From Nitrospirota bacterium (GTDB lineage: Bacteria > Nitrospirota > Thermodesulfovibrionia > Thermodesulfovibrionales > Dissulfurispiraceae), in contig DUZI01000045.1 of assembly GCA_013349595.1 (NCBI GenBank), positions 1 to 9,862 on the forward strand: DNA of 9,862 nt, in the 5' to 3' direction. A program made the position numbers and the translations under genes. Under the pieces are notes generated by a model. That model did not search any database and was not told the DNA's origin. It was given only the letters and a program-made list of their open reading frames with translations. Shown here piece after piece: positions 1 through 7,668 of the stretch. How positions within the stretch are numbered: position 1 is the first letter of the stretch; every line of letters begins with the position of its first letter.

Positions 1-1
1 A

Positions 2-154
2 AAAGAGGAACTAATTAGAGGAGCTACCGAATTACTTGAAAAGACACTTGGGAAAAATCCCCAAACTACTGTAGTTGTTATTGATGAAATTGATACAGAT
101 AATTGGGGAATTGGTGGTGAAAGTGTTACTACAAGGAGAAAAAAGGGCCTATGA
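2..154 (+). CDS. 4-oxalocrotonate tautomerase family protein, C-terminal part (5' end outside window)
   Basis: An open frame enters from the left edge and stops at TGA 152-154, giving the last 50 residues of a small protein. The sequence contains LIRGATELLEKTLGKNP, then TTVVVIDEIDTDNWGIGGES and a basic tail. This matches the helix, beta strand and conserved NWGIGG turn of the 4-oxalocrotonate tautomerase/DmpI-like family. Members are about 60-75 residues long, so most of the protein is visible. The catalytic N-terminal proline lies off the window and could not be checked. These enzymes interconvert enol and keto forms of small oxo-acids, but many members have unknown substrates. The efflux adaptor gene begins only 24 nt downstream on the same strand, so co-transcription is possible; a functional link is not shown. 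Confidence 0.8.
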   Translation, partial: KEELIRGATELLEKTLGKNPQTTVVVIDEIDTDNWGIGGESVTTRRKKGL

Positions 155-178
155 ACGGACACCAGTTTATTAGGATGT

Positions 179-1399
179 ATGATTTTGACAGATAATAATC
201 TTTCACAACTTAAAATTGACAAGTCAAAGATACAATACAAAAAGTCACTTCCAAGAAGGCTTTTCCCCCTTTTATTAATTATTATCCTGATTGTTACTGT
301 CTTTTTAATAAGCAACTATTTCTTTTCAAGTATCCATAATGTTGAGTCAACAACAGTTACTAAATACTTCCCCTCTCAATCTTTTACTCTCCTTAATGCA
401 AGTGGATATGTAGTTGCCTCACGAAAAGCATCTGCCGCCCCCAAAGTAACAGGCATGGTTACTGATATAAGGGTAGAAGAAGGTAGTAGGGTAAAAAAAG
501 GAGAGATAATTGCAACCCTTGAAAACAAAGATGTTCTTGCAAGTAAAAAGCAGGCCTTGGCAAATCTCAATGTTGCAGAAGAGAATATTAATGTTGCTCT
601 TGCCGAGCTTAATGATTCCAAGCTCAATCTTGAAAGAAAGGACCTGTTATTAAAAGAGGGATTTGTTCCCCAAGCAGAATATGATTTTGCCCTCATGAGA
701 TATAAAAAGGCAGAGGCGACATTAAGGTCAGCAAAGGCTTCTGTTGATGCAGCAAAGGCAAATCTCAAGGCTGCTGAAGTGGCAATTGAATATACCTATA
801 TTAAATCCCCTTTTGATGGAGTGGTTCTTACCAAAAATGCTGATTTAGGTGACATTGTAACACCCTTTGGTTCTGCAGCAGGGCTCAAGGCAGCAGTAGC
901 AAATATTGCAGATTTGAATTCCTTGGAGGTAGAGGTTGATGTATCTGAATCAAATTTACTTAAAATCTTTATTGGACAACCCTGTGAAATAATGCTCGAT
1001 GCCTTACCTGATAAAAGATTATCAGGGATTGTTCATATGATTGTCCCTACTGCTGACAAGACAAAGGCATCTGTAATGGTAAAGGTTCGTTTCCTTGAAA
1101 AGGATAAATCAATCTTACCAGAGATGAGTGCAAAGGTTGCCTTTTTGACCCAAAAGCCCCTACAGGAGGACAAAAAGCCTGTAACTGCAGTCAATAAAAA
1201 CTCAATACTTCAAAAAGAAGGCAAAAAGATTGTCTTTGTGATAAATGATGGCAAGATTAATGAAAGGATTGTAAAGACAGGGCGTGATTTCACAGATATG
1301 ATTGAGATAATTGAAGGTGTGAGGCACGGTGAAAAGATTGTATTAAATCCTTCTAGTAAGTTAAAAGATGGCGATAGGATTAAGTTAATAGAAAAATAG
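179..1399 (+). CDS. HlyD/MacA-type periplasmic adaptor subunit of an ABC efflux system
   Basis: This 406-residue membrane fusion protein should bridge an inner-membrane ABC exporter to an outer-membrane channel. Residues 1-28 are cytoplasmic and basic, and about 29-48 form one membrane anchor. Residues 83-117 are the first half of a biotinyl/lipoyl-like domain (KVTGMVTDIRVEEGSRVKKG). About 120-203 is an Ala/Lys/Glu-rich coiled-coil hairpin, and about 205-230 is the second lipoyl half (YIKSPFDGVVLTKNADLGD). About 248-325 is a beta-barrel and 336-406 a membrane-proximal domain. The hairpin tip (R153, L157, then FVPQAEYD) resembles the TolC-contacting RLS motif, with Pro in place of Ser, so a TolC-like partner is inferred. 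Start choice is uncertain: AGG at 172-174 lies only 4 nt from this ATG, and a TTG at 185 would be better spaced. The stop codon directly abuts the ATPase start. The substrate is unknown. Confidence 0.9.
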   Translation: MILTDNNLSQLKIDKSKIQYKKSLPRRLFPLLLIIILIVTVFLISNYFFSSIHNVESTTVTKYFPSQSFTLLNASGYVVASRKASAAPKVTGMVTDIRVEEGSRVKKGEIIATLENKDVLASKKQALANLNVAEENINVALAELNDSKLNLERKDLLLKEGFVPQAEYDFALMRYKKAEATLRSAKASVDAAKANLKAAEVAIEYTYIKSPFDGVVLTKNADLGDIVTPFGSAAGLKAAVANIADLNSLEVEVDVSESNLLKIFIGQPCEIMLDALPDKRLSGIVHMIVPTADKTKASVMVKVRFLEKDKSILPEMSAKVAFLTQKPLQEDKKPVTAVNKNSILQKEGKKIVFVINDGKINERIVKTGRDFTDMIEIIEGVRHGEKIVLNPSSKLKDGDRIKLIEK

Positions 1400-2101
1400 A
1401 TGAGTCAAAAAACCATCCTGTCTATTAATAATCTATGTAAATCTTACAAAAGAGGAAGCGAGATAATCCCAGTGCTTGAGAGCTTAAACCTTCATATTAA
1501 TGAGGGTGAGTTCCTTGCTTTAATGGGTCCTTCAGGGTCAGGAAAGAGCACCTTGCTTAATATGATTGCAGGTATTGACAAGCCTGACAGCGGTGAGATA
1601 ATTATTGATAATGTTAATATAACCACCTTAGATGATGTTGGGCTTGCTCATTGGCGGGCATTAAATATTGGCTTTATCTTTCAATTTTACAATCTCATAC
1701 CTGTCCTGACAGCCTTTGAGAATGTAGAGCTGCCATTGCTATTAAGCCCTCTTACTAAACAACAGAGAAGGATACATGTAAGGTCTGCCTTAGAGGTAGT
1801 AAAACTTCAAGATAGGGCAGATCACTACCCTCACCAACTTTCAGGGGGGCAACAACAAAGGGTTGCCATAGCAAGGGCGATTGTTACAGACCCTGCCTTG
1901 ATTGTTGCTGATGAACCTACTGGTGATTTAGACAAGAAATCTGCTGAAGACATTCTAAAGCTTATGTCTGCCTTAAATGACGATTTCAAAAAGACTATTA
2001 TCATGGTCACCCACGACCCGAGGGCAGCCAAAAAGGCAAAGATTACAAAATACCTTGACAAGGGGTTTCTCAACGATGTTCTTACTGAAACTCCTCTTTA
2101 G
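1400..2101 (+). CDS. MacB/LolD-type ABC transporter ATP-binding protein
   Basis: This is a complete 233-residue ABC ATPase that should power the two permeases encoded next. It has Walker A GPSGSGKS (43-50), Q-loop Gln95 in FIFQFYNLIP, signature LSGGQQQR (147-154), Walker B ALIVADE (166-172) with catalytic Glu172, D-loop GDLD (175-178) and switch His205 in MVTHD. The FQFYNLIP...TAFENVELPL segment is typical of the MacB/LolD/FtsE branch, whose members use ATP for mechanotransmission through FtsX-like permeases rather than classical transport through the membrane. The ATG follows the adaptor stop codon with no gap and has no strong Shine-Dalgarno, which suggests translational coupling. In MacB proper the ATPase and permease are fused; here they are separate genes. 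Confidence 0.95.
   Translation: MSQKTILSINNLCKSYKRGSEIIPVLESLNLHINEGEFLALMGPSGSGKSTLLNMIAGIDKPDSGEIIIDNVNITTLDDVGLAHWRALNIGFIFQFYNLIPVLTAFENVELPLLLSPLTKQQRRIHVRSALEVVKLQDRADHYPHQLSGGQQQRVAIARAIVTDPALIVADEPTGDLDKKSAEDILKLMSALNDDFKKTIIMVTHDPRAAKKAKITKYLDKGFLNDVLTETPL
2060..2065 (+). promoter_or_regulatory. Ribosome binding site for the first permease, inside the ATPase gene
   Basis: AAGGGG lies 10 nt before the ATG at 2076 and within the last codons of the ATPase gene. It decides the start of the permease. The longer open frame back to 1977 would add 33 residues that are only a shadow of the ATPase reading frame. Confidence 0.6.
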
Positions 2102-3233
2102 AAATACCCTAAGACACAAGATTAGGACTACCCTAACAATTATCGCTATAGCCATAGCAATACTTTCCTTCGGAATGCTCAGGACTGTAATTGATGCATG
2201 GTATGCAGGTGTTGAAGCTGCATCTGCCAATAGGCTTGTTACAAGAAATGCCATTTCTCTTATCTTTTATCTGCCAATTTCTTACAAGGAAAAGATAAAA
2301 TCAGTGCCCGGTGTTAGTCTTGTTTCGTATGGTAATTGGTTTGGCGGTATTTATATTGATGAGAAAAACTTTTTCCCTAACTTTGCAGTAGAGCCAAAGG
2401 GTTATCTTGAATTATACCCCGAGTTAGTATTAAGCGACAAAGAGAAAAAGGACTTTCTCATGGATAGAAAGGGCTCTATTGCAGGTGCAAAAATTGCCAA
2501 TAGGTTTGGATGGAAGGTTGGAGACACCATAGTATTAAAGGGGACTATCTTTCCCGGCAAGTGGGATTTTGTATTGAGAGGCATTTACAAGGGAAAAGAC
2601 AAAAATACTGATGAGTCTGTCTTTATGTTTCATTGGGACTATTTAAATGAGGTTGTAAAAAAGACTATGCCCACTTTTGCAGACCATACAGGATACTTTG
2701 TGATAGGGATTAAAGACCCTACAAGGGCTGGGGAAATCTCAAGGGCTATTGATTTGACCTTTAAAAATTCCCTTGCAGAGACCTTAACAGAGACAGAAAA
2801 AGCCTTCAATCTTAGCTTTGTGGCGATGACAGAGGCTATAGTGATTGCCATCAAGATTGTCTCATATGTGGTCATATTTATAATCATGGCGGTATCTGCA
2901 AATACTATGGCAATGACGGTAAGGGAAAGGACAAGTGAGTATGCAGTATTTAAGACATTGGGTTTTAGAGACTATCACATCGCAGGTATGATTTTCGGTG
3001 AATCAATCATGATATCTGCAATTGGTTGTTTTTTAGGCATAATAGCTACCTTTCCCTCTGCTGATGCCTTTAGTTCCGCCTTGAGTAATTATTTCCCCGT
3101 ATTCAATATATCTGAAGAAACATTGATTATGAATGTTGTTATATCTGTGATTGTAGGTCTAGCTGCTGGGATTTTCCCAACATTAAGGGCAATGAACACT
3201 AATATTGCCGATGGGCTTAGGAGGCTTGTTTGA
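2076..3233 (+). CDS. FtsX/MacB-type ABC transporter permease (first of two)
   Basis: This 385-residue integral membrane protein has the MacB/FtsX layout. One N-terminal membrane helix (about 19-38) follows the basic start FLLKLLFRNTLRHKIRTTL. A large periplasmic domain (about 40-250) is followed by three C-terminal helices (about 253-275, 304-326, 349-369). The cytoplasmic loop VRERTSEYAVFKTLGF (282-297) is the coupling region that contacts the ATPase in this family. The protein ends in the usual NIADGLRRLV tail. I chose ATG 2076 because the homologous N-terminus begins here and a ribosome binding site precedes it; the frame is open further upstream to 1977. It overlaps the ATPase gene by 26 nt. 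It probably pairs with the next permease as a heterodimer, which is inferred from the presence of two different permease genes. Confidence 0.9.
   Translation: MFLLKLLFRNTLRHKIRTTLTIIAIAIAILSFGMLRTVIDAWYAGVEAASANRLVTRNAISLIFYLPISYKEKIKSVPGVSLVSYGNWFGGIYIDEKNFFPNFAVEPKGYLELYPELVLSDKEKKDFLMDRKGSIAGAKIANRFGWKVGDTIVLKGTIFPGKWDFVLRGIYKGKDKNTDESVFMFHWDYLNEVVKKTMPTFADHTGYFVIGIKDPTRAGEISRAIDLTFKNSLAETLTETEKAFNLSFVAMTEAIVIAIKIVSYVVIFIIMAVSANTMAMTVRERTSEYAVFKTLGFRDYHIAGMIFGESIMISAIGCFLGIIATFPSADAFSSALSNYFPVFNISEETLIMNVVISVIVGLAAGIFPTLRAMNTNIADGLRRLV
3219..3224 (+). promoter_or_regulatory. Shine-Dalgarno for the TTG-started second permease
   Basis: A perfect AGGAGG lies 5 nt upstream of the TTG at 3230, inside the last codons of the first permease. 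It supports a TTG start overlapping the upstream TGA (TTGA, 3230-3233). The next in-frame ATG (residue 13) would cut into the conserved N-terminal segment. Confidence 0.75.
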
Positions 3234-4399
3234 TTAAACTCATCTTGCTTTACAGTACGAGAAACATGAAGGCAAGAAAAGTTACTACCTTTCTGACCTC
3301 TGCAGGTATGGCACTAGTTGTGTTTGTATTTGCCACAGTCTTGATGCTCTCAGAGGGATTAAAAAAGACACTTGTGTCAACAGGCTCTTTTGACAACTTG
3401 ATTGTTATAAAGAAAGGTTCAAATACAGAAGTTCAAAGTGGTATAGAAAGACAAAAGGCATCATTAATTGAAACCGTCCCTGAGATAGCTATTGGTGATG
3501 ATGGCAAAAGAATCGTTGCTAAGGAATTGGTTGTGTTAATGGTTTTGCCAAAAAAGATTGATGCCAAGCCTGCCAATGTGGTAATCAGAGGTGTTTCAGA
3601 GAAGTCTCTTGTGCTAAGACCTCAGGTAAATATTATTCAAGGCAGATTTCCAAAGGAAGGCTCTAATGAGATAATTGTAGGCAAGTCTATTTCTGATAAG
3701 TTCGAAGGGGTAAATTTAGGAGAGTCCATAAAATTTGCCATGAGAGAATGGACTATTATAGGCATATTTGATGCAGGAAGTAGGGGTTACAATTCTGAGA
3801 TATGGGGAGACATTGACCAGATGATGCAAGCCTTTAGGAGACCTGTTTATTCTTCTGTGCTTTTTAAGATGAGAGATAGTAGTGAGTTTGAATCAATCAA
3901 AGAGAGGATTGAGAAAGACCCAAGATTATCCCTTGAAGTAAAGAGAGAGACAAAATATTATGAAGAGCAGTCTGAGATGATGGCAACTTTTTTAAAGATA
4001 CTTGGCTTATCTCTTACCACCATCTTTTCAGTCGGTGCAGTCATTGGTGCAATGATTACCATGTATTCTGCTGTTGCAAACAGGATAAATGAAATTGGAA
4101 CCTTGAGGGCACTCGGTTTTCAAAGGATTGTAATACTTGGAGCCTTTGTTGCGGAATCAATATTACTCGGACTAATTGGTGGGATAATCGGGTTATTTTT
4201 TGCTTCCTTTATGCAGTTTCTTACAATATCTACAATGAATTGGCAGACCTTCTCTGAACTTGCCTTTTCCTTTACCCTGACCTTTGATATTATTTATCAA
4301 GCATTGTTATTTGCAATATTGATGGGTGTGGGAGGTGGATTATTACCTGCTATTTATGGGGCGAGAAAGAATATTGTTGATGCATTGCGGGCAGTCTAA
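3230..4399 (+). CDS. FtsX/MacB-type ABC transporter permease (second of two)
   Basis: This is a 389-residue permease with the same architecture as its neighbour. Membrane helix 1 is about 19-41. The periplasmic MacB-type domain spans about 42-250 and includes VVIRGVSEKS, IIQGRFPKEGSNEIIVG and the IKFAMREWTIIGIFDAG strand region. C-terminal helices are about 255-278, 300-327 and 352-375. The segment NRINEIGTLRALGFQRIVIL (284-303) is the classic FtsX-domain coupling loop, and the protein ends in KNIVDALRAV. Translation starts at TTG 3230, overlapping the upstream stop codon by 4 nt behind a perfect AGGAGG. The two permeases are clearly different in sequence, so they probably form a heterodimer with two copies of the ATPase. 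The gene ends on a stop codon that overlaps the convergent alaS stop. The transported substrate cannot be inferred. Confidence 0.9.
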   Translation: MIKLILLYSTRNMKARKVTTFLTSAGMALVVFVFATVLMLSEGLKKTLVSTGSFDNLIVIKKGSNTEVQSGIERQKASLIETVPEIAIGDDGKRIVAKELVVLMVLPKKIDAKPANVVIRGVSEKSLVLRPQVNIIQGRFPKEGSNEIIVGKSISDKFEGVNLGESIKFAMREWTIIGIFDAGSRGYNSEIWGDIDQMMQAFRRPVYSSVLFKMRDSSEFESIKERIEKDPRLSLEVKRETKYYEEQSEMMATFLKILGLSLTTIFSVGAVIGAMITMYSAVANRINEIGTLRALGFQRIVILGAFVAESILLGLIGGIIGLFFASFMQFLTISTMNWQTFSELAFSFTLTFDIIYQALLFAILMGVGGGLLPAIYGARKNIVDALRAV

Positions 4400-7047
4400 C
4401 TTTTTGTCAAAAGTTCTTTACAGAGGTCAAAAACATTATTCATAGCCTCATCAAGTCTGTCAATGTCTTTTGTCCCACCTTGAGCCATCTCATCTTTTCC
4501 GCCACCTTTACCACCAGCCATTTTGGCTATCTCGGATAATATCTTGCCTGCACTTAACTTTTTTGTTAAATCTTTAGAGACCATACATAATAAAGAAGCT
4601 TGATTATCCTTAATTGATGCAAGAAATATTAATGATGATGGAGACTTTTCTTTAATCTTATCAGCAAGGATTCTTAAGTCCTTTTGCTCAATATCTTGAA
4701 CCTTAAAAGATACTATCGTGGCACCATTAATAGACTTACTATTTTTTAATGCCTCCTGCCACAAATCAACTGCCTTGCTTTGATTGATTTGCTCAATAAT
4801 CCTATCCTTCTCTCTTATTTCTGTCAACAGCTTTTCAAGCCTGTTGAGGGGATTGTCAGTCTTTAAGATTTCAGAGACCTTCTTTAGTTCATCTTTGCTG
4901 TTACGGAGGTATTCAAAGGCCCTCTTTCCAGTAAGTGCCTCAATCCTTCTAATCCCTGAAGCAACGCTCCCTTCAGATATTATTGTAAAAAGTCCAATAT
5001 CTCCTGTAGCCTTACAATGAGTGCCTCCACATAATTCAGCACTAAAGTCGCTAACCTTTACGACCCTGACTGTGTCACCATATTTTTCATCAAAAAGGGC
5101 AGTGACACCCTCTTTAAGTGCCTCATTGAGAGGCTTTTGTTCTGTTTCAACCTTTATATTTTCCAATATTCGTTCGTTTACAATTTCTTCAATGGCTTGT
5201 ATCTCTGTATCTTCAAGCTGGTAAAAATGTGTAAAGTCAAATCTCAATCTGTCAGGGCTTACAAGAGAGCCTGCCTGTTTGACATGCTCACCTAAGGTCA
5301 ACTTTAAAGCCCTGTGTAATAAATGGGTGGCTGTGTGGTTTCTTTGGGTTGAATAGCGATTATTGGTGTTAATTTTACATATAACATTGTCAAAGACCTT
5401 GAAAAATCCCTTCCTGACTATTATTTTATGGGAAAGAAGCCCTGCCTTTTTGGTGCAGTTTATTACATCTGCTTGGTTAATTGTTTTAAGATTGCCAATT
5501 ACAGAAATAGTCCCCTTATCTCCCACCTGACCACCTGATTCGCCATAAAAAGGCGATTTGTCTAAAAACAACTCTGCCTCCTCACCTTCACTTATAGAAT
5601 CCACCCTCTTTCCATCTTTTAAAATTGCCCTGACTGTTGATATATCCTCAAATAAATTATAACCTGTAAAAATAGTCTCACCTATCTCAGATACAAGTTC
5701 TTTATAATAAGAAGGCAAGCCAATTTCCTCTCCAATCCACGAAGCCCTTGCCCTTTCTCGCTGACCTTCCATAGCATTATTAAAACCCTGCTCATCAATG
5801 GACATTTTCTTATCAAGTGCCATGTCTCTTGCTAAATCAGGAGGGAAGCCAAAGGTATCATAAAGCTTAAATATCTCTTCTCCTGGTATTACTGACTGTC
5901 CATCTTGCTGTAACTTTGAGATTAAATCATCAAGTAACCTCATCCCTTGCTCAAGGGTCTTTGTAAATCTCTCCTCTTCGTGTTTTAGTATCTTTTGAGT
6001 CCGCTCTCTCTCTAATACAATCTCAGGATAGTTCTCACCCATTATCTCAATGACTGCATCAGTAAGTTTATAGAGCACTACAGAGTCAAGACCTAAGAGT
6101 TTTGCATGTCTTGATGCCCTTCTGATGATTCTGCGAAGGACATATCCCCTGCCTTCATTTGAAGGCATTACCCCGTCGGATAGTAAAAATACAGAAGACC
6201 TCATGTGATCTGCAATTACCCTAAAGGATATATCTGTATCTGAATAAGTGTTGTATTTTATCCCTGATATGGATTCTAAAGACGACATGATTGGAGAGAA
6301 TAAATCAGTATCATAATTGTTAAATTTACCCTGTAAGACAGAGCAGATTCTCTCAAGCCCCATGCCTGTATCAATACTTGGTTTAGGTAATGCTGTGAGA
6401 TTTCCTGAAAGGTCTCTATTAAACTGCATAAACACAAGATTCCACAATTCTAAGAATCTGTCACAGTCACAACCAACCTTGCAGTCATTTTTTTTGCATC
6501 CTACAAAATCACCCTGGTCAATAATTATCTCAGAGCAGGGACCACAAGGACCTGTATCGCCCATTTGCCAGAAATTGTCTTTAGCACCAAGCCTAACAAT
6601 ACGATCAGAGGTAATGCCGCTATTTTCTATCCACAATCTCTCTGCCTCATCATCATCTTCATAAACAGATACCCAAAGACGCTCTGATGGTAATTTAAAG
6701 ATATGAACAAGCAGTTCCCAAGCAAACTGTATTGCCTCTCTTTTAAAATAGTCTCCAAAGGAGAAATTACCAAGCATTTCAAAAAAGGTATGATGCCTTG
6801 CGGTATGACCAACATTTTCAAGGTCACTGTGTTTACCGCCTGCCCTCATACACTTTTGACAGGTAGTTGCCCTTTTATAATCTCTCTTTTCTTCTCCTAA
6901 GAATACAGATTTAAATTGAACCATCCCTGCATTTGTAAAAAGTAAGGTTGGGTCATTTATTGGAATAAGTGATGAGCTTTCTACTATCTTGTGTTCTTTG
7001 CTGTGAAAGTAGTTTAGAAATTGCTGTCTTATATCTTTACTTGTCAT
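4396..7047 (-). CDS. alaS: Alanyl-tRNA synthetase
   Basis: This full-length 883-residue class II synthetase charges tRNA-Ala with alanine in the cytoplasm. The N-terminal catalytic core has the FTNAGMVQFK segment (38-47), motif 2 around RHHTFFEMLGNFSFGDYF (84-101), GDTGPCGPCSE (163-173) and motif 3 GMGLERI (228-234). The editing domain has HTATH (571-575) and CGGTH (673-677), the four zinc-site positions used to clear mischarged Ser/Gly. The C-terminal C-Ala domain ends in the glycine-rich GGKGGGKDEMAQGG (845-858). A Cys-rich insert (C184, C189, C193, C195) follows the catalytic core. The ATG lies one base after the lipoprotein stop codon (TAA-A-ATG) with only a weak AGG 11 nt upstream, so coupling to the upstream gene is likely. 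Its 3' end overlaps the convergent permease stop. Confidence 0.98.
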   Translation of the reverse strand: MTSKDIRQQFLNYFHSKEHKIVESSSLIPINDPTLLFTNAGMVQFKSVFLGEEKRDYKRATTCQKCMRAGGKHSDLENVGHTARHHTFFEMLGNFSFGDYFKREAIQFAWELLVHIFKLPSERLWVSVYEDDDEAERLWIENSGITSDRIVRLGAKDNFWQMGDTGPCGPCSEIIIDQGDFVGCKKNDCKVGCDCDRFLELWNLVFMQFNRDLSGNLTALPKPSIDTGMGLERICSVLQGKFNNYDTDLFSPIMSSLESISGIKYNTYSDTDISFRVIADHMRSSVFLLSDGVMPSNEGRGYVLRRIIRRASRHAKLLGLDSVVLYKLTDAVIEIMGENYPEIVLERERTQKILKHEEERFTKTLEQGMRLLDDLISKLQQDGQSVIPGEEIFKLYDTFGFPPDLARDMALDKKMSIDEQGFNNAMEGQRERARASWIGEEIGLPSYYKELVSEIGETIFTGYNLFEDISTVRAILKDGKRVDSISEGEEAELFLDKSPFYGESGGQVGDKGTISVIGNLKTINQADVINCTKKAGLLSHKIIVRKGFFKVFDNVICKINTNNRYSTQRNHTATHLLHRALKLTLGEHVKQAGSLVSPDRLRFDFTHFYQLEDTEIQAIEEIVNERILENIKVETEQKPLNEALKEGVTALFDEKYGDTVRVVKVSDFSAELCGGTHCKATGDIGLFTIISEGSVASGIRRIEALTGKRAFEYLRNSKDELKKVSEILKTDNPLNRLEKLLTEIREKDRIIEQINQSKAVDLWQEALKNSKSINGATIVSFKVQDIEQKDLRILADKIKEKSPSSLIFLASIKDNQASLLCMVSKDLTKKLSAGKILSEIAKMAGGKGGGKDEMAQGGTKDIDRLDEAMNNVFDLCKELLTKS

Positions 7048-7048
7048 T

Positions 7049-7654
7049 TTATTGTGAACCTATCCCTTCAGCCCTTATAAGTCCTGCAAGTTTTCCGTCT
7101 ATAAATATCACATTGACTTTGCAAAGGGCAGTTGAGGCATAAACCCACTCTTCCCTTGACTTGCCATCAGACTGTTTTGAAGAACTCACCCCTTCAGGGC
7201 CTCCCCAAGAGTTTCTGACTTGATGGGGTGTCATCCCTGTAATAAGTTGTCCATTTTTTATATGGTTTTGTATATTTTCAGGGTATCCCTTGATTTCCTC
7301 TTGGGTATATCTGATTTCTGAAGTCCTTCCTGAATCAGAAAGGATTATAGATTGAAGTTTTCCATCCTGAAAGGTTAGCTCAATTGGGCAGGCACCTAAA
7401 TAAGAATAGGTCCATTGTTCAATATATTTTTTATCTTTGCCCTGTAAAGACTGCACACCCCTTGGAGCTGACCAGGCATAACGAACCTGTTGGGGTGTCA
7501 TACCAGTAGATATTTCCCCCCTTATAATCCTTTGCTGAACCTCTGGTGGAAATTGTTTTATCTCTTCTGAAGTATATCTTACAGCTGAAGAAGAACAAGA
7601 AATGACATAAAACAGAAAGATACTAATTATGACAATAAATTGAAATACTTTCAT
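7049..7654 (-). CDS. Lipoprotein with two tandem BamE/SmpA-like repeats
   Basis: This is a 201-residue predicted lipoprotein. The signal peptide MKVFQFIVIISIFLFYVIS precedes the lipobox cysteine C20 (VISC). The mature part is two copies of one domain, residues 26-106 and 115-195, aligned without gaps at an offset of 89 residues. Each copy begins RYT-x-EEIK, carries GMTP-x-QVR followed by a Trp and a Pro-x-Gly-Val, then a Trp, a Cys and a final F-x-DGKL strand. GMTxxQV plus a late DGK strand resembles the SmpA/OmlA/BamE fold of outer-membrane assembly lipoproteins; this is resemblance, not proof. I chose ATG 7654 (8 nt after AGGAGG) over the TTG one codon earlier (7657, 5 nt). There is no +2 Asp after C20 (Ser instead), so outer-membrane sorting is plausible. 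Its role beside motA and alaS is unknown. Confidence 0.8.
   Translation of the reverse strand: MKVFQFIVIISIFLFYVISCSSSAVRYTSEEIKQFPPEVQQRIIRGEISTGMTPQQVRYAWSAPRGVQSLQGKDKKYIEQWTYSYLGACPIELTFQDGKLQSIILSDSGRTSEIRYTQEEIKGYPENIQNHIKNGQLITGMTPHQVRNSWGGPEGVSSSKQSDGKSREEWVYASTALCKVNVIFIDGKLAGLIRAEGIGSQ
7070..7312 (-). repeat. Second copy of the lipoprotein internal repeat
   Basis: It encodes residues 115-195. By hand count about 36 of 81 positions are identical to the first copy, and no gap is needed. Shared positions include R115, Y116, T117, G140-M-T-P143, W150, P153, W170, C178 and DGKL 186-189. Confidence 0.85.
7337..7579 (-). repeat. First copy of the lipoprotein internal repeat
   Basis: It encodes residues 26-106 directly after the lipidated N-terminus. 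The matching positions are R26, Y27, T28, G51-M-T-P54, W61, P64, W81, C89 and DGKL 97-100. The similarity is at protein level; the DNA copies have diverged, so this is an old duplication. Confidence 0.85.
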
Positions 7655-7662
7655 CAAACAGA

Positions 7663-7668
7663 CCTCCT
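7663..7668 (-). promoter_or_regulatory. Shine-Dalgarno of the lipoprotein gene, containing part of the motA stop codon
   Basis: AGGAGG (read on the - strand from 7668 to 7663) lies 8 nt before ATG 7654. The motA stop TAG (7669-7667) shares its A and G with this site, so ribosomes finishing MotA terminate on the lipoprotein initiation site. Confidence 0.75.

Noticed and set aside
376..768. Long open frame antisense to the adaptor gene
   Set aside because: Its translation is a low-complexity Ala/Ser/Leu/Phe mix mirroring the coiled-coil codons of the adaptor, with no motif of its own.
1977..2075. N-terminal extension of the first permease by 33 residues
   Set aside because: The extension reads in the ATPase gene's alternate frame, is not hydrophobic or permease-like, and a ribosome binding site plus a normal FtsX-type N-terminus begin at 2076.
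4398..4415. Perfect 7-bp stem AACTTTT/AAAAGTT with a TGTC loop at the convergent junction, as a bidirectional terminator
   Set aside because: The stem has one G-C pair and no U-run follows on either strand. It lies in the last codons of alaS, so it is probably chance.
6317..6664. Open frame on + antisense to alaS
   Set aside because: It mirrors a highly conserved part of AlaRS, has no ribosome binding site and gives no recognisable protein; other short antisense frames in alaS were rejected likewise.
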